Below, piece by piece: positions 50,749 through 59,847 of a stretch of DNA of 64,000 nt. The notes under the pieces are model-generated. The model searched no databases and was not told where the DNA came from. It saw nothing but the letters and a program-made list of their open reading frames with translations. Location: the NCBI GenBank assembly GCA_020636645.1, contig JACJXO010000003.1:372001-436000 (forward strand), read 5' to 3'. This DNA is from Chitinophagales bacterium (lineage in GTDB: Bacteria > Bacteroidota > Bacteroidia > Chitinophagales > BACL12). The position numbers and the translations under genes are program-made. How positions within the stretch are numbered: the first letter of the stretch is position 1; the number at the start of each line of letters is the position of its first letter.

Positions 50749-51846
50749 TCAGTTTTGATCAGGAACCTGACGCGAAGGCATGGACAACTGCAGCGACACC
50801 ACATGAGAATACAGCACTTCCGCCTGGTTTCCTATATTAGTATAAGCGTAATCAAGATGTATAGGTCCTATGACCACCCCCACGCCCAGATTGGGTTGCA
50901 ATACCCAGCTTTCAGTGGTAGCGTCATCTGCAATGGCCTGTTGCACATTATTCACTCCGGCCCTCAGATAAATGAAATCTTTATAGCCGGCTTCAATGCC
51001 CAGATGCGGATCCATGCTGACCGGATCTGCCGCCAGCAAGACATTGCGCTTACCATCGGTGGTAAGGTCCAGATTCAGTTCAGGCCTCAGGGTAAAATGT
51101 TCGCCCAGTGCCATGTTGTAACCGGCACCCAGAATGATGCGGGGCGTGGTGATCTCAAGCGAGCTTTCAGGTAGCGCATTTCCGGTTGCCAGCAACACAG
51201 CCTGATCTTCTTCCGTGAAACCGAATGACCAGGCATTGAAGGTTCCGGTTATGTCGCGGCCCATGACACCAAATTCCCAGTTACCTTTCTCCATCTGTGC
51301 CCCGATGTCCAATCCGAAACCCCAGGAAGTGGCAAAGTATCCGGCAGTACGGTGAATGATCTTGGCACTTCCTCCTATGCGCAGGTCATTCCATGCCAGC
51401 CTGGTGGCGTAGGAACTGAGAAATGCATAATCAGCTACTGAAAAAGAAGTGATGTTATCGTAGTTGATGCTTCCGTCAGGTCCAATCAGAAAGAGCGTAT
51501 TGGGAATATCATCCACACCAAAACGGATCAGTGAAAATGCCAGTACGGCATCTTTCTGCTGCAGCGGAATGGCCACACTTCCATAGTCATACTTGGCGAT
51601 GCCCGCAAAATACTCAGCGTGCATCAGCCCCACCTGCATATCGTTGCCTATGAGCAGTAAGCCGGCCGGATTCCAGTATCCGGCAGTCACATCATCCACC
51701 CCGGCAACCATGCTGCCTCCCATAGCCATACCCTGGCCGGAAATGCCGATCGACAAAAACTCATTGGAATACTTTCGAACAGCCTGAGCCTGTGCAGAGA
51801 ACACTCCGCACATCAGCAGTATGATTAATAAGTGGCGTTTCAGCAT
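50749..51846 (-). CDS. PorV/PorQ-family outer-membrane protein (PorV2-like)
   Basis: 365 residues starting MLKRHLLIILLMCGVFSAQA, a signal peptide. The FadL-type barrel has FLSIGISGQGMAMGGSMVAGVDDVTAGYWNPAGLL, the PorV/PorQ signature near the N-terminus, then strands such as LRIGGSAKIIHRTAGYFAT and IILGAGYNMALGEHFTLRPE. PorV carries cargo from the T9SS translocon to the sortase PorU. It lies between the AcpH-like gene and the PorU2-like gene, transcribed in that order. The open frame begins 20 codons upstream but 51846 starts the signal peptide. It could be PorQ or PorV2; the neighbour favours PorV2. Confidence 0.82.
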   Translation of the reverse strand: MLKRHLLIILLMCGVFSAQAQAVRKYSNEFLSIGISGQGMAMGGSMVAGVDDVTAGYWNPAGLLLIGNDMQVGLMHAEYFAGIAKYDYGSVAIPLQQKDAVLAFSLIRFGVDDIPNTLFLIGPDGSINYDNITSFSVADYAFLSSYATRLAWNDLRIGGSAKIIHRTAGYFATSWGFGLDIGAQMEKGNWEFGVMGRDITGTFNAWSFGFTEEDQAVLLATGNALPESSLEITTPRIILGAGYNMALGEHFTLRPELNLDLTTDGKRNVLLAADPVSMDPHLGIEAGYKDFIYLRAGVNNVQQAIADDATTESWVLQPNLGVGVVIGPIHLDYAYTNIGNQAEVLYSHVVSLQLSMPSRQVPDQN

Positions 51847-51847
51847 A

Positions 51848-52522
51848 TCAGGAATCAGCCGGAAATTTAGGAAACTTTTCAGTGCGCAATATCCCGTCCA
51901 TGTCATGAATCAGGTGGGTCAGCTGCATTCTGTCTGATTGAGTGAACGCAGGGTTACCAAAACCGCTGTTAATGGCATCCAGGATCATCATCAAACGTTC
52001 TTCATCGGCATAATGGTATATGAACCGGCGTTCCGTAAACACCTGAATATGCCTGGCTATCCCATCGGCATGGTCTTCCTGCTCCTGGAGGTTAAAGAAA
52101 CCACTTACCGTCTTGGCGTCCAGCTCTTCCAACAAGCCATACATATTGTCAGCAATGGTTCGGTCTTCCAGCAGCAGTGACCGGTCCAGCATGAGCTCCA
52201 GAAAGACGTGGCTAAAGGCAAATAATCGCCTCCGGAAGCACTGAAAATCAAGGGCATGCACCTTTTCTTCAATGACACTGGTCATTTCGTCAAAGAAACC
52301 GGAGTCATGAAAAAAGCCATCTACAAAATAATGCTGCCTGACCCCCTCTGCCAGCGACCGGTAAGGCGCTTCCACTCCCGCTTTCAGTTTTGATGGATTC
52401 AGGCGCACCTTTTCGCCGTTCCGTTTGGAGTAGTTGGAAAGTATGTCAGGCATGATCACACCGGCCACGAAATACGGATCGCTGACAGGCAATTCATGGT
52501 AGTAGTGGCTCAGGAAGTTCAT
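51848..52522 (-). CDS. Divergent AcpH-like (acyl-carrier-protein phosphodiesterase family) protein
   Basis: 224 residues. The start MNFLSHYYHELPVSDPYFVAGVIMPDI resembles the AcpH/DUF479 opening MNFLxHxx...GNxxxD. GVRQHYFVDGFFHD corresponds to the HxxID.FTD metal motif of the HD-like fold, and RRRLFAFSHVFLELMLDRSLL to the RRFxGxxxDxxFDH segment. Several metal ligands appear changed, so activity as ACP phosphodiesterase is doubtful. It is the first gene of the unit with porV2 and porU2, whose start lies two bases after its stop. Function in that context is unknown. Confidence 0.65.
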   Translation of the reverse strand: MNFLSHYYHELPVSDPYFVAGVIMPDILSNYSKRNGEKVRLNPSKLKAGVEAPYRSLAEGVRQHYFVDGFFHDSGFFDEMTSVIEEKVHALDFQCFRRRLFAFSHVFLELMLDRSLLLEDRTIADNMYGLLEELDAKTVSGFFNLQEQEDHADGIARHIQVFTERRFIYHYADEERLMMILDAINSGFGNPAFTQSDRMQLTHLIHDMDGILRTEKFPKFPADS

Positions 52523-52608
52523 ACTGGTTCAAGTGCGTTTCCGTCAAAATTGTTCAATTAACGGCTGAAAACCATGTCAGCTTTGACAGCGCAATGACGT
52601 GAATGGCC

Positions 52609-52616
52609 TATTTTTG
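52609..52616 (+). promoter_or_regulatory. -7 promoter element for tyrS, leaderless spacing
   Basis: TATTTTTG, then CGGC, then the tyrS ATG. TTGACA begins at 52583, 23 bases upstream of the octamer. Confidence 0.65.
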
Positions 52617-52620
52617 CGGC

Positions 52621-53901
52621 ATGTCGAATTTTGTGGAAGAGCTGCGCTGGCGGGGAATGCTGGCTGATATCATGCCAGGCACGGAAGATCACCTCAACAA
52701 GGGAATGACCACCGGTTATATCGGTTTTGACCCTACCGCCGATAGCCTGGGCGTGGGCAACATGGTTCAGGTCATGACCCTCCTCCATTTTCAGCGCTGT
52801 GGCCACAAACCCATTGCACTGGTAGGTGGTGCCACTGGCATGGTGGGCGACCCCAGCGGAAAAAGTGCAGAACGCAACCTGCTGGATGAAGCGGCCCTCC
52901 GGCACAATGTGGAATGCCAGCAAAAACAACTGGAGAAATTTCTGGATTTCGATTGCGGTGCTAACAGCGCTGAGGTAGTGAACAACTACGACTGGATGAA
53001 AGATTTCTCCTTTCTTGGTTTTCTGAGAGAAGTGGGAAAGCACATCACCATCAGCTATATGATGGCGAAAGACAGCGTACAGACACGTCTGGAAAAAGGC
53101 ATCTCCTTTACAGAGTTCTCTTACCAGCTATTGCAGGGATATGACTTCTACTACCTCTGGAAGAACAGGGGTGTGATGCTGCAGATGGGAGGAAGTGATC
53201 AGTGGGGAAACATTACCACCGGTAATGAACTGGTGCGGAGGATGGAAGGCGGCGAAGTATTTGCCATTTGTACCAACCTGATCAAGAAGGCTGATGGTAC
53301 TAAATTCGGCAAGACCGAAGGTGGCAACATCTGGCTCGATCCGAAACGCACCAGTCCTTATAAATTCTACCAGTTCTGGCTCAATGCCTCTGATACTGAT
53401 GCCGAAACTTATATTAAAATATTTTCACTGAAAGACCGGACCACCCTGGAATCTCTGATCTCGGAACATGCAGCAGAACCGCACCTGCGCAAACTGCAAA
53501 AGGCACTGGCAGAAGAGGTGACCGCCAGGGTGCACTCTGAGGAAGATCTGGAAAAAGCAATCGCCGCCAGCGACATCCTCTTTGGAAAGTCCACCAGCGA
53601 GTCTTTGCGCAAACTGGACAACGATACCTTCCTGGATGTATTCGAAGGGGTGCCTCAATTTCATATTGCCAGATCGGTGCTGGAATCAGGTGCTGACCTC
53701 CCCTCCCTCTTGTGTGAACACAGCAATGTGCTTCCCAGCAAGGGAGAATTGCGCAGGGCCCTGCAGGAAAAATCCCTGCAGCTCAACAAAGAGAAGATCG
53801 AAGATGCGGATATGACGGTCACCACTGCAGATCTTATCGGCAACCGATATCTGCTGTTCCAGAGAGGCAAGAAGAACTACTATCTGTTCATTGCTGAATA
53901 A
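52621..53901 (+). CDS. tyrS: Tyrosyl-tRNA synthetase
   Basis: 426 residues of bacterial TyrRS type. The HIGH-equivalent region is [19 protein letters not shown] (GVGN in place of the HVGH found in many bacterial TyrRS). The tyrosine pocket is in [12 protein letters not shown] and GGSDQWGNI. The KMSKS-equivalent is KFGKTEGGN, the variant of the TyrRS family. A C-terminal S4-like RNA-binding domain covers about 355-426. It charges tRNA-Tyr. Six codons of open frame precede 52621, but promoter spacing and homology place the start there. The last 14 bases overlap the end of pabB on the other strand. Confidence 0.96.
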   Translation: MSNFVEELRWRGMLADIMPGTEDHLNKGMTTGYIGFDPTADSLGVGNMVQVMTLLHFQRCGHKPIALVGGATGMVGDPSGKSAERNLLDEAALRHNVECQQKQLEKFLDFDCGANSAEVVNNYDWMKDFSFLGFLREVGKHITISYMMAKDSVQTRLEKGISFTEFSYQLLQGYDFYYLWKNRGVMLQMGGSDQWGNITTGNELVRRMEGGEVFAICTNLIKKADGTKFGKTEGGNIWLDPKRTSPYKFYQFWLNASDTDAETYIKIFSLKDRTTLESLISEHAAEPHLRKLQKALAEEVTARVHSEEDLEKAIAASDILFGKSTSESLRKLDNDTFLDVFEGVPQFHIARSVLESGADLPSLLCEHSNVLPSKGELRRALQEKSLQLNKEKIEDADMTVTTADLIGNRYLLFQRGKKNYYLFIAE

Positions 53902-55183
53902 GTTCAGCCCGCAACACATCAAAGAGCGAGGAGGCTTTCAGCAGACATTCTTCATACTCCTGCACCGGATCAGAATCATAAACTATAGCCCCGCCGGCCT
54001 GCACTGATACCACCCCTGATCGCTGGTTATAGAGCACACTTCTGATCACCACGTTGAAGTCAAAGTCGGCATCGGGTGTAAAGTACCCGAAGGCTCCTGA
54101 GTATAATCCCCTCCTGCTGACCTCATACCTGTCAATCAGTTCCATCGCTTTGACCTTCGGGGCTCCGGTCATACTTCCCATGGGAAATGCCTGGCGTATG
54201 GTCTTCACGGGAACGGCATCATCCTGCAGCTCTGCACTGATCGTACTGATCATCTGAAATACCCGTGCGAAAGGATAGACCCCAAACAGCTCATCTACCC
54301 GGATGCTGCCCGTTTTGGCAAACCTGGTCAGATCATTGCGCACCAGATCAGTGATCATGACATTCTCTGCCCGGTCTTTGATACTTTGTCGCAGCTGCTC
54401 TTTGAGCTCTTCATCATCTGCACCTGCTCCCCTTCTGATGGTACCCTTAATGGGCATGGAAAGCAGCCTGTTACCCTGCTTCATCAGAAAGCGTTCCGGA
54501 CTTGCACTGATGAGATACCTGTCGCCGTTCCGGTGCAGCACACTCATGGGAGCTTTATCAGCAGCGCACAAGGCATCGAATACTTTGACAGGTTCCAGAC
54601 GGGCATTTTTTCCCAGAAATTCCTGGCAGAAATTCAGTTCATACACATCGCCGTTTATGATGTGCCGGCGGATCGCCTCTACCTTATTGAGATACGCTGA
54701 CCGGGGCATGACCGGATGCATTTGCATGGCACCGGGCTGATAAGATGAAAGTGGTTCCAGGCAAACTATGGTATCCATGATCTGCTTTGGAGAGGCCGTC
54801 AGACTTTCTATACTGATTTCATGGCCCTGCAGTCTGATGAGGATCGTCGGACGAAAGAAAAAAAGATCCGGGAAACCAATGGAATCAGGATGGCTGCTGC
54901 TCAGAGATTCGGTTTCATTCTTCAGGTCATAGTTCAGATGCCCGAAAAACCAGTCGCCGGTTGCTGCAAATGATTCCAGTGCCTGAAAAGCATCGCCTGC
55001 TTCCAGAGAGATCGCTGATGCCATACCTGCTCCGCAAAGCATATCAAATGCGGGCGGGCCATATACATCATTGCCACAGCTGTCCAGTACGGCAAATACA
55101 TCGAACGCCGAGATCCACTGCAGCAGTTGCTGCCGGAACAGAACCGGGTCTTCACAGGTAAAGACTTCCCGGATGCGGTCCAT
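53888..55183 (-). CDS. pabB: Aminodeoxychorismate synthase component I
   Basis: 431 residues of the chorismate-binding family. The signature [11 protein letters not shown] (Lys in PIKGT) marks PabB rather than TrpE (PIAGT). [49 protein letters not shown] and [18 protein letters not shown] complete the active site. It adds ammonia to chorismate to form 4-amino-4-deoxychorismate for folate synthesis. It is the last gene of the spoT operon, two bases after purA. Its 3' end overlaps tyrS by 14 bases in convergent orientation. Confidence 0.9.
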   Translation of the reverse strand: MDRIREVFTCEDPVLFRQQLLQWISAFDVFAVLDSCGNDVYGPPAFDMLCGAGMASAISLEAGDAFQALESFAATGDWFFGHLNYDLKNETESLSSSHPDSIGFPDLFFFRPTILIRLQGHEISIESLTASPKQIMDTIVCLEPLSSYQPGAMQMHPVMPRSAYLNKVEAIRRHIINGDVYELNFCQEFLGKNARLEPVKVFDALCAADKAPMSVLHRNGDRYLISASPERFLMKQGNRLLSMPIKGTIRRGAGADDEELKEQLRQSIKDRAENVMITDLVRNDLTRFAKTGSIRVDELFGVYPFARVFQMISTISAELQDDAVPVKTIRQAFPMGSMTGAPKVKAMELIDRYEVSRRGLYSGAFGYFTPDADFDFNVVIRSVLYNQRSGVVSVQAGGAIVYDSDPVQEYEECLLKASSLFDVLRAELIQQ

Positions 55184-55185
55184 TA

Positions 55186-56454
55186 TTAAAATTCCATGAG
55201 CTTATCCCTTTCAGGACCTGCAGATAACATGGTAACGGGCACTCCGACGGCTGTTTCGAGGAACTGCAGATAATCCTGAAGGGTTTGCGGCAATCCGCTT
55301 CTTCCGCCCTCTCCATCCAGCTCACACTGCCAGCCCGGAAATGCCTGATACACCGGTTCGATATCGGCACCTACCAGATCGAAAGGTACCCTGTCTGTGG
55401 TTTGCCCTTTATGCTTATAGGCTACACAAGCCTTCACTGAGGCAAAGGTGTTGAGCACATCCACTTTGGTCAGTGCCAGCTGGGTGACACCGTTCAGCAT
55501 GATGGTATATTTCAGAGCCGGCAGGTCTATCCATCCGCACCTGCGGGGTCTGCCAGTAGTGGCGCCGAATTCATTTCCTATACGACGAAGTTCATCGCCT
55601 TCTTCATCGAACAGTTCAGTAGGGAAAGGTCCGCTACCCACCCTGGTACAGTACACTTTGGAAATTCCGATCACCTCGCCTACCATGTGTGGAGCAATGC
55701 CCAGACCAGTGCAGACTCCGGCTGTGATGGTGTTGCTGCTGGTCACGAACGGGTAGGTGCCGTGGTCCACATCCAGCATGCTGCCCTGTGCACCTTCGGC
55801 CAGTACTTTTTGTCCGCTGGTCAAAGCATCATGAATAAAATATTCACCGTCCACTATGTCCAGCTTCAGTAATTCTTCCACTGCGGCAAGCCATTCTTTT
55901 TCTCCTGCAATCTCTGTGGGCTTGTCGCCATACAGTGCCAGCAACTCCAGGTGCTTGGCTTTGAGTTTTTCGTATCGCTCACGAAAATCGGAGAGCTCCA
56001 GATCGCCCACACGCAGTCCGTTTCGTCCTGTTTTGTCCATATAAGCCGGACCTATTCCTTTCAGCGTACTACCGATCTTGTCATGTCCTTTGGATGCTTC
56101 TGAAGCAGCGTCCAGCATTTTATGGGTAGGCAGGATGAGGTGGGCTTTGCGGGAGATGAACAGCCTGCCGGCAGGATCCACACCGGTTTCCCGCAAACGT
56201 GCTATCTCCATGCCGAAGGTTACGGGATCGATGACCACACCGGCTCCCACCAGGTTTCTGGTATGCGGCAGGAAAATCCCTGATGGGATGGTATGCAGCA
56301 CGAATTTTTGCCCGTTGTTCAGGATCAGGGTATGGCCTGCGTTCGGGCCGCCCTGAAAACGGGCTACTACATCATACTTTTCGGCCAGATAGTCCACTAT
56401 CTTGCCTTTTCCTTCGTCGCCCCATTGCAGCCCTAATAAAACATCCACTTTCAT
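55186..56454 (-). CDS. purA: Adenylosuccinate synthetase
   Basis: 422 residues starting MKVDVLLGLQWGDEGKGKIVDYLA, the GTP-binding P-loop of PurA. It continues with GGPNAGHT, VGAGVVIDP, STLKGIGPAYMDKTGRNG, QGSMLDVDHGTYPFVTSSNT and RCGWIDLPALKY, all standard. It joins IMP and aspartate in the first committed step to AMP and is a target of ppGpp in many bacteria, which fits its place downstream of spoT. The frame is open 14 codons further, but homology starts at 56454. A weak GAATTTTG element lies upstream, so it may also have its own promoter. Confidence 0.97.
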   Translation of the reverse strand: MKVDVLLGLQWGDEGKGKIVDYLAEKYDVVARFQGGPNAGHTLILNNGQKFVLHTIPSGIFLPHTRNLVGAGVVIDPVTFGMEIARLRETGVDPAGRLFISRKAHLILPTHKMLDAASEASKGHDKIGSTLKGIGPAYMDKTGRNGLRVGDLELSDFRERYEKLKAKHLELLALYGDKPTEIAGEKEWLAAVEELLKLDIVDGEYFIHDALTSGQKVLAEGAQGSMLDVDHGTYPFVTSSNTITAGVCTGLGIAPHMVGEVIGISKVYCTRVGSGPFPTELFDEEGDELRRIGNEFGATTGRPRRCGWIDLPALKYTIMLNGVTQLALTKVDVLNTFASVKACVAYKHKGQTTDRVPFDLVGADIEPVYQAFPGWQCELDGEGGRSGLPQTLQDYLQFLETAVGVPVTMLSAGPERDKLMEF

Positions 56455-56529
56455 GTGTGTCGCTTGAAAGGCAAAATTCAGGAATGGAGCCGACAATTCA
56501 GTCAGAAAATATGAACACGGGCCCGGCGG

Positions 56530-56889
56530 CTAGTGAACCGCCCCGGTTTCTTTCAGGTAATGCATAGCTGCTTCCTCATCAGGTTCGATAATAAAAACAG
56601 CGTTGAGTTTTGTTGTTACCAGCAGATCATTCAACAAATGGTTGAGTGCAACCAGAATGACCTCGCCGTCCAGGTGCCGCACCCGGGTCAGGGTCTTTAG
56701 AAAGAAAGACAATCCGGCAGATGTCATGAACTCCAGTTGCGACAGGTCAAAGATGATATGGCGGTACTGGTCTTCCAGCAGTTCATCCACTTCTTCGGTA
56801 AGGGGTACCAGCTGGTACTCGCCCACGATCCGTCCCCTGACGCTGATCAGTGCAATGCTGTTCTCTTTTCTTTCAACCTGGTATTCCAT
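56530..56889 (-). CDS. STAS-domain protein (anti-sigma-factor antagonist type)
   Basis: 119 residues. The STAS fold is shown by ALISVRGRIVGEYQLVPLTEEVDEL, HIIFDLSQLEFMTSAGLSFFLKTL (Thr/Ser of the SpoIIAA phosphorylation site) and GEVILVALNHLLNDLLVTTKLN. SpoIIAA-type proteins bind anti-sigma factors or similar kinases in a phospho-switch. No kinase gene is beside it. It lies between fur (two-base gap) and purA in the spoT operon. Role unknown. Confidence 0.88.
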   Translation of the reverse strand: MEYQVERKENSIALISVRGRIVGEYQLVPLTEEVDELLEDQYRHIIFDLSQLEFMTSAGLSFFLKTLTRVRHLDGEVILVALNHLLNDLLVTTKLNAVFIIEPDEEAAMHYLKETGAVH

Positions 56890-56891
56890 GC

Positions 56892-57395
56892 TCACGTTTT
56901 CGTCGCTTTTTCTGCCGCCAGCTCTCGGGCTTTCTGGCAGGTACCGCAAATGCCATACATCTGCAAAGAGTGGTGGGTGATGCGAAAGTTCAGCAATTCG
57001 CCCATCATACTCTGTATCTGCTGGATGCGTGGATCACAAAATTCCACAACTTTTTTACAATCCACACAGATGATATGATCATGTTGCTTGTATCCGTATG
57101 ATTTTTCATACTGTGCCTGGTTCTTGCCAAACTGGTGACGCGACACCAGATCGCAGGTAAGCAGCAGTTCCAGGGTATTATAGACCGTTGCCCGGCTTAC
57201 CCGGTATTGCTGCCGAAGCATTTCATTGTACAGCGTCTCAGCATCAAAATGATCGTTACGCCGGTAGATCTCCTCGAGGATGGCGAAGCGTTCGGGGGTT
57301 TTGCGAAGTCCATGCTGTTCCATATGGGCAGCAAAGATGTTTTTCACTTCGTCTATCAGTCCGGGTTTGTCTTTGCCTTCTGCTTGCTTGCTCAT
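56892..57395 (-). CDS. fur: Fur-family metal-responsive regulator
   Basis: 167 residues. The winged helix (about 20-85) contains LRKTPERFAILEEIYRRNDHFDAETLYN and VSRATVYNTLELLLTC. The metal-binding dimer domain has HDHIICVDCKKVVEFCD and the structural zinc pair in YGICGTCQKARE. Whether it is Fur, Zur or PerR is not certain; the C-terminal zinc Cys pairs are present. Its start overlaps the spoT stop by four bases, so iron or zinc control is coupled to stringent-response expression. Confidence 0.88.
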   Translation of the reverse strand: MSKQAEGKDKPGLIDEVKNIFAAHMEQHGLRKTPERFAILEEIYRRNDHFDAETLYNEMLRQQYRVSRATVYNTLELLLTCDLVSRHQFGKNQAQYEKSYGYKQHDHIICVDCKKVVEFCDPRIQQIQSMMGELLNFRITHHSLQMYGICGTCQKARELAAEKATKT

Positions 57396-59590
57396 GTTTC
57401 GATCCTCGTTACACTGGTGATCTCCTTCAGGCTGCTGATGCGATGGATCAGGTCTTCCAGCTCGTCGGTATTCTTGACATACACCATGAAGGTGCCCTCA
57501 AAGATACCTTCTTTGGCGCCGATGGTCATGCTTTGCATGTTGAGTTTCATCTCGCCGCTGATCACATTGGTGACTTTATTGACAAGCCCCACATCGTCCA
57601 CTCCGGTGATCTTAAGCCCTGTGAGGAATGCGATCTCCTGTTGTTTGGTCCACCTGGTCTTGACCGCCCGGTAACCATATTTACTGAGCAGTTCCGTAGC
57701 GTTGGGGCAGTTGGTGCGATGGATCTTGATGCCTTCATTGACCGTGATGAACCCGAACACATCATCGCCCACAATAGGATTGCAGCACTTGGCTAATGAG
57801 TAGGCGATCTTGTCGCTCATCTCATCAAAAATGAGCAGGTCTGCGTTGGCGGTAATGAGGTTGGGATTGATGGTTCCCTTCCCTTTATCCTGCCGCTTGG
57901 GTGCGATGATACGGCCTCCTTTGATCTGAAAATTCTTCAGGTCCTTCAGGTCGATGTCTTTGTTCTGTATCCGATAGAACAATTCCAGCGAGGTAGGCTG
58001 GTGATAGTAAGACATCAATTCTGCCATGTTCTTATCGTCCAGAGGCAGCTTCAGTGACTTCATCTTTTTTTCCAGCATGTCTCTTCCCACCAGTGCCACC
58101 TGCCGCTTTTCTTCTTTCAGTGCATGCTTGACCTTGGACCTCGCCCGGCTGGTGATCAGAAATCCGAGCCAGTCTTCATTGGGTTTCTGCTTACGACTCG
58201 TGATCACCTCCACCTGGTCTCCGTTGGAGAGGCGGTGGCTCAGGGGTACCAGCTTGTGGTTGACCTTGGCACCAATACAATGATAGCCTACATCGGTGTG
58301 GATCTCAAAGGCAAAGTCCAGTGCCGTACTGTCCTGTGGCAGGATCTTGAGGTCACCCTTGGGTGTAAATACATAGATCTCTTTCGAGAACAGATTGCTC
58401 TTAAAATCGTCCAGAAATTCCAGGGCGTTATAGTCGGGATTCCGCAACAGTTCACGGATCTCACGCAGCCAGGTATCAAGTGATTTATCTGCTGTTCCTT
58501 CCTTGTATTTCCAGTGCGCTGCAAAACCCTTCTCTGCGATCTCATCCATGCGAACAGTGCGTATCTGCACTTCCACCCAGCGACCGCGATGCCCCATGAC
58601 CGTGGTATGCAGCGACTCATAACCGTTAGCCTTTGGCGTGCTGATCCAGTCGCGGAGACGGTCAGGATTGGGGGTGAATAATTCAGTAACGATGGAATAC
58701 ACCTTCCAGCAATCTGCCTTTTCCTTATTTTGTGGTGAATCGATGATGATCCGAATGGCGAAGAGGTCATATACTTCTTCGAAGGTCACATGCTTGGTGC
58801 GCATCTTGTTCCAGATAGAATGGATGGATTTAGGCCTTCCATAGATCTGGTATTTCATACCCTCTTCATCGAGACGCTCTTTGATGGGTCGTGTAAATTC
58901 ATTGATATACCTGCTGCGTTCCCGTTTGGTGTCACTCAACTTACGGGCGATCTCCTTGTAAGTCTCTGACTCTGTGTATTTCATGCCCAGGTCTTCCAGC
59001 TCAGACTTGATGGCATAAAACCCCAGCCTGTGTGCCAGTGGTGCATATAGAAACAGGGTTTCAGAGGCGATCTTCAGCTGCTTTTTCCGGGGCATACTGT
59101 CCATCGTACGCATGTTGTGCAGCCTGTCGGCGATCTTGATCAGGATGACCCTGACATCATCGGCCAGGGTGAGCAACAGTTTCTTGAAATTTTCTGCCTG
59201 AATGGAGGAGGTCAGATCGAACACTCCGGATACTTTCGTCAGTCCGTCAATGATCTTCGCCACCTTCCCCCCGAACTCCCTTTTGATATCATCCAGGGTA
59301 AGCTCAGTATCTTCCACCACATCATGCAAAATGGCACAGATAGCGGCAGTGGCATTGAGACCCATTTCCTTGACCACGATCTGTGCCACCTGAAGCGGGT
59401 GAATGATGTAGGGCTCACCAGATTTTCTGCGCATATCTTTATGCGCCTCCAGTGCCATTTCAAAGGCAAGACGCAGTTGTTTCCGCTCACTGGTGGTGAT
59501 CGTCTCCTTCAGCGAACGCAGCAGATTGCGGTACTCTTTCAGGATGAGCTGCTTCTCCTTTTCCTGGTCAATGGCGGGGATGGTGGGCAT
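57392..59590 (-). CDS. spoT: Bifunctional (p)ppGpp synthetase/hydrolase, RelA/SpoT family
   Basis: 732 residues. The hydrolase HD domain (about 50-200) retains the active-site HDVVEDTELTLDDI and YIIHPLQVAQIVV. The synthetase domain (about 240-350) has YGRPKSIHSIWNKMR and YDLFAIRIIIDSP, with EVQIRT and WKYKEG. A TGS domain (about 400-460, IYVFTPKGDLKILPQDS) and a C-terminal ACT domain (about 655-730) complete the bifunctional Rel layout. It sets ppGpp in response to starvation. It heads the operon spoT-fur-STAS-purA-pabB. A TATTTTAG sequence seven bases upstream is a weak -7 candidate. Confidence 0.96.
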   Translation of the reverse strand: MPTIPAIDQEKEKQLILKEYRNLLRSLKETITTSERKQLRLAFEMALEAHKDMRRKSGEPYIIHPLQVAQIVVKEMGLNATAAICAILHDVVEDTELTLDDIKREFGGKVAKIIDGLTKVSGVFDLTSSIQAENFKKLLLTLADDVRVILIKIADRLHNMRTMDSMPRKKQLKIASETLFLYAPLAHRLGFYAIKSELEDLGMKYTESETYKEIARKLSDTKRERSRYINEFTRPIKERLDEEGMKYQIYGRPKSIHSIWNKMRTKHVTFEEVYDLFAIRIIIDSPQNKEKADCWKVYSIVTELFTPNPDRLRDWISTPKANGYESLHTTVMGHRGRWVEVQIRTVRMDEIAEKGFAAHWKYKEGTADKSLDTWLREIRELLRNPDYNALEFLDDFKSNLFSKEIYVFTPKGDLKILPQDSTALDFAFEIHTDVGYHCIGAKVNHKLVPLSHRLSNGDQVEVITSRKQKPNEDWLGFLITSRARSKVKHALKEEKRQVALVGRDMLEKKMKSLKLPLDDKNMAELMSYYHQPTSLELFYRIQNKDIDLKDLKNFQIKGGRIIAPKRQDKGKGTINPNLITANADLLIFDEMSDKIAYSLAKCCNPIVGDDVFGFITVNEGIKIHRTNCPNATELLSKYGYRAVKTRWTKQQEIAFLTGLKITGVDDVGLVNKVTNVISGEMKLNMQSMTIGAKEGIFEGTFMVYVKNTDELEDLIHRISSLKEITSVTRIET

Positions 59591-59696
59591 ATTCGTGCTA
59601 AAATACAGTGTTTTAACAAAGCCTTTGCCTTATGAACAATCAGAAGTTCCAGGCAGTTTCCGGAAGGTAAAATTGACTAAGGATGCGAAAATGTGG

Positions 59697-59704
59697 TAAT
59701 TTTG
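59697..59704 (+). promoter_or_regulatory. -7 promoter element for tRNA-Leu and tig
   Basis: TAATTTTG, full consensus match, with TTGAC at 59673 as -33 element (21 bases between). It lies 40 bases before the tRNA. Confidence 0.6.
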
Positions 59705-59744
59705 CACCTCCTTTTCCGTCCCAGTGAGGGGATGGCCGGGAACT

Positions 59745-59826
59745 GCGGGTGTGGTGAAATTGGTAGACATACCAGACTTAGGATCTGGCGCCGCGAGGCA
59801 TGGGGGTTCGAGTCCCTCCACCCGCA
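59745..59826 (+). tRNA. tRNA-Leu, anticodon UAG
   Basis: An 82-base class II tRNA. The acceptor stem GCGGGTG pairs with CACCCGC. The anticodon stem CCAGA/TCTGG encloses CTTAGGA, anticodon TAG (reads CUA and related Leu codons). A long variable arm (CGCCGCGAGGCAT region) and the T arm GGGGGTTCGAGTCCCTC follow. The discriminator is A, as required for Leu. The 3' CCA is not encoded. The trigger factor gene starts 21 bases downstream, so the tRNA and tig probably share a transcript. Confidence 0.96.
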
Positions 59827-59847
59827 CTGAATTTTAAACGAAACATT

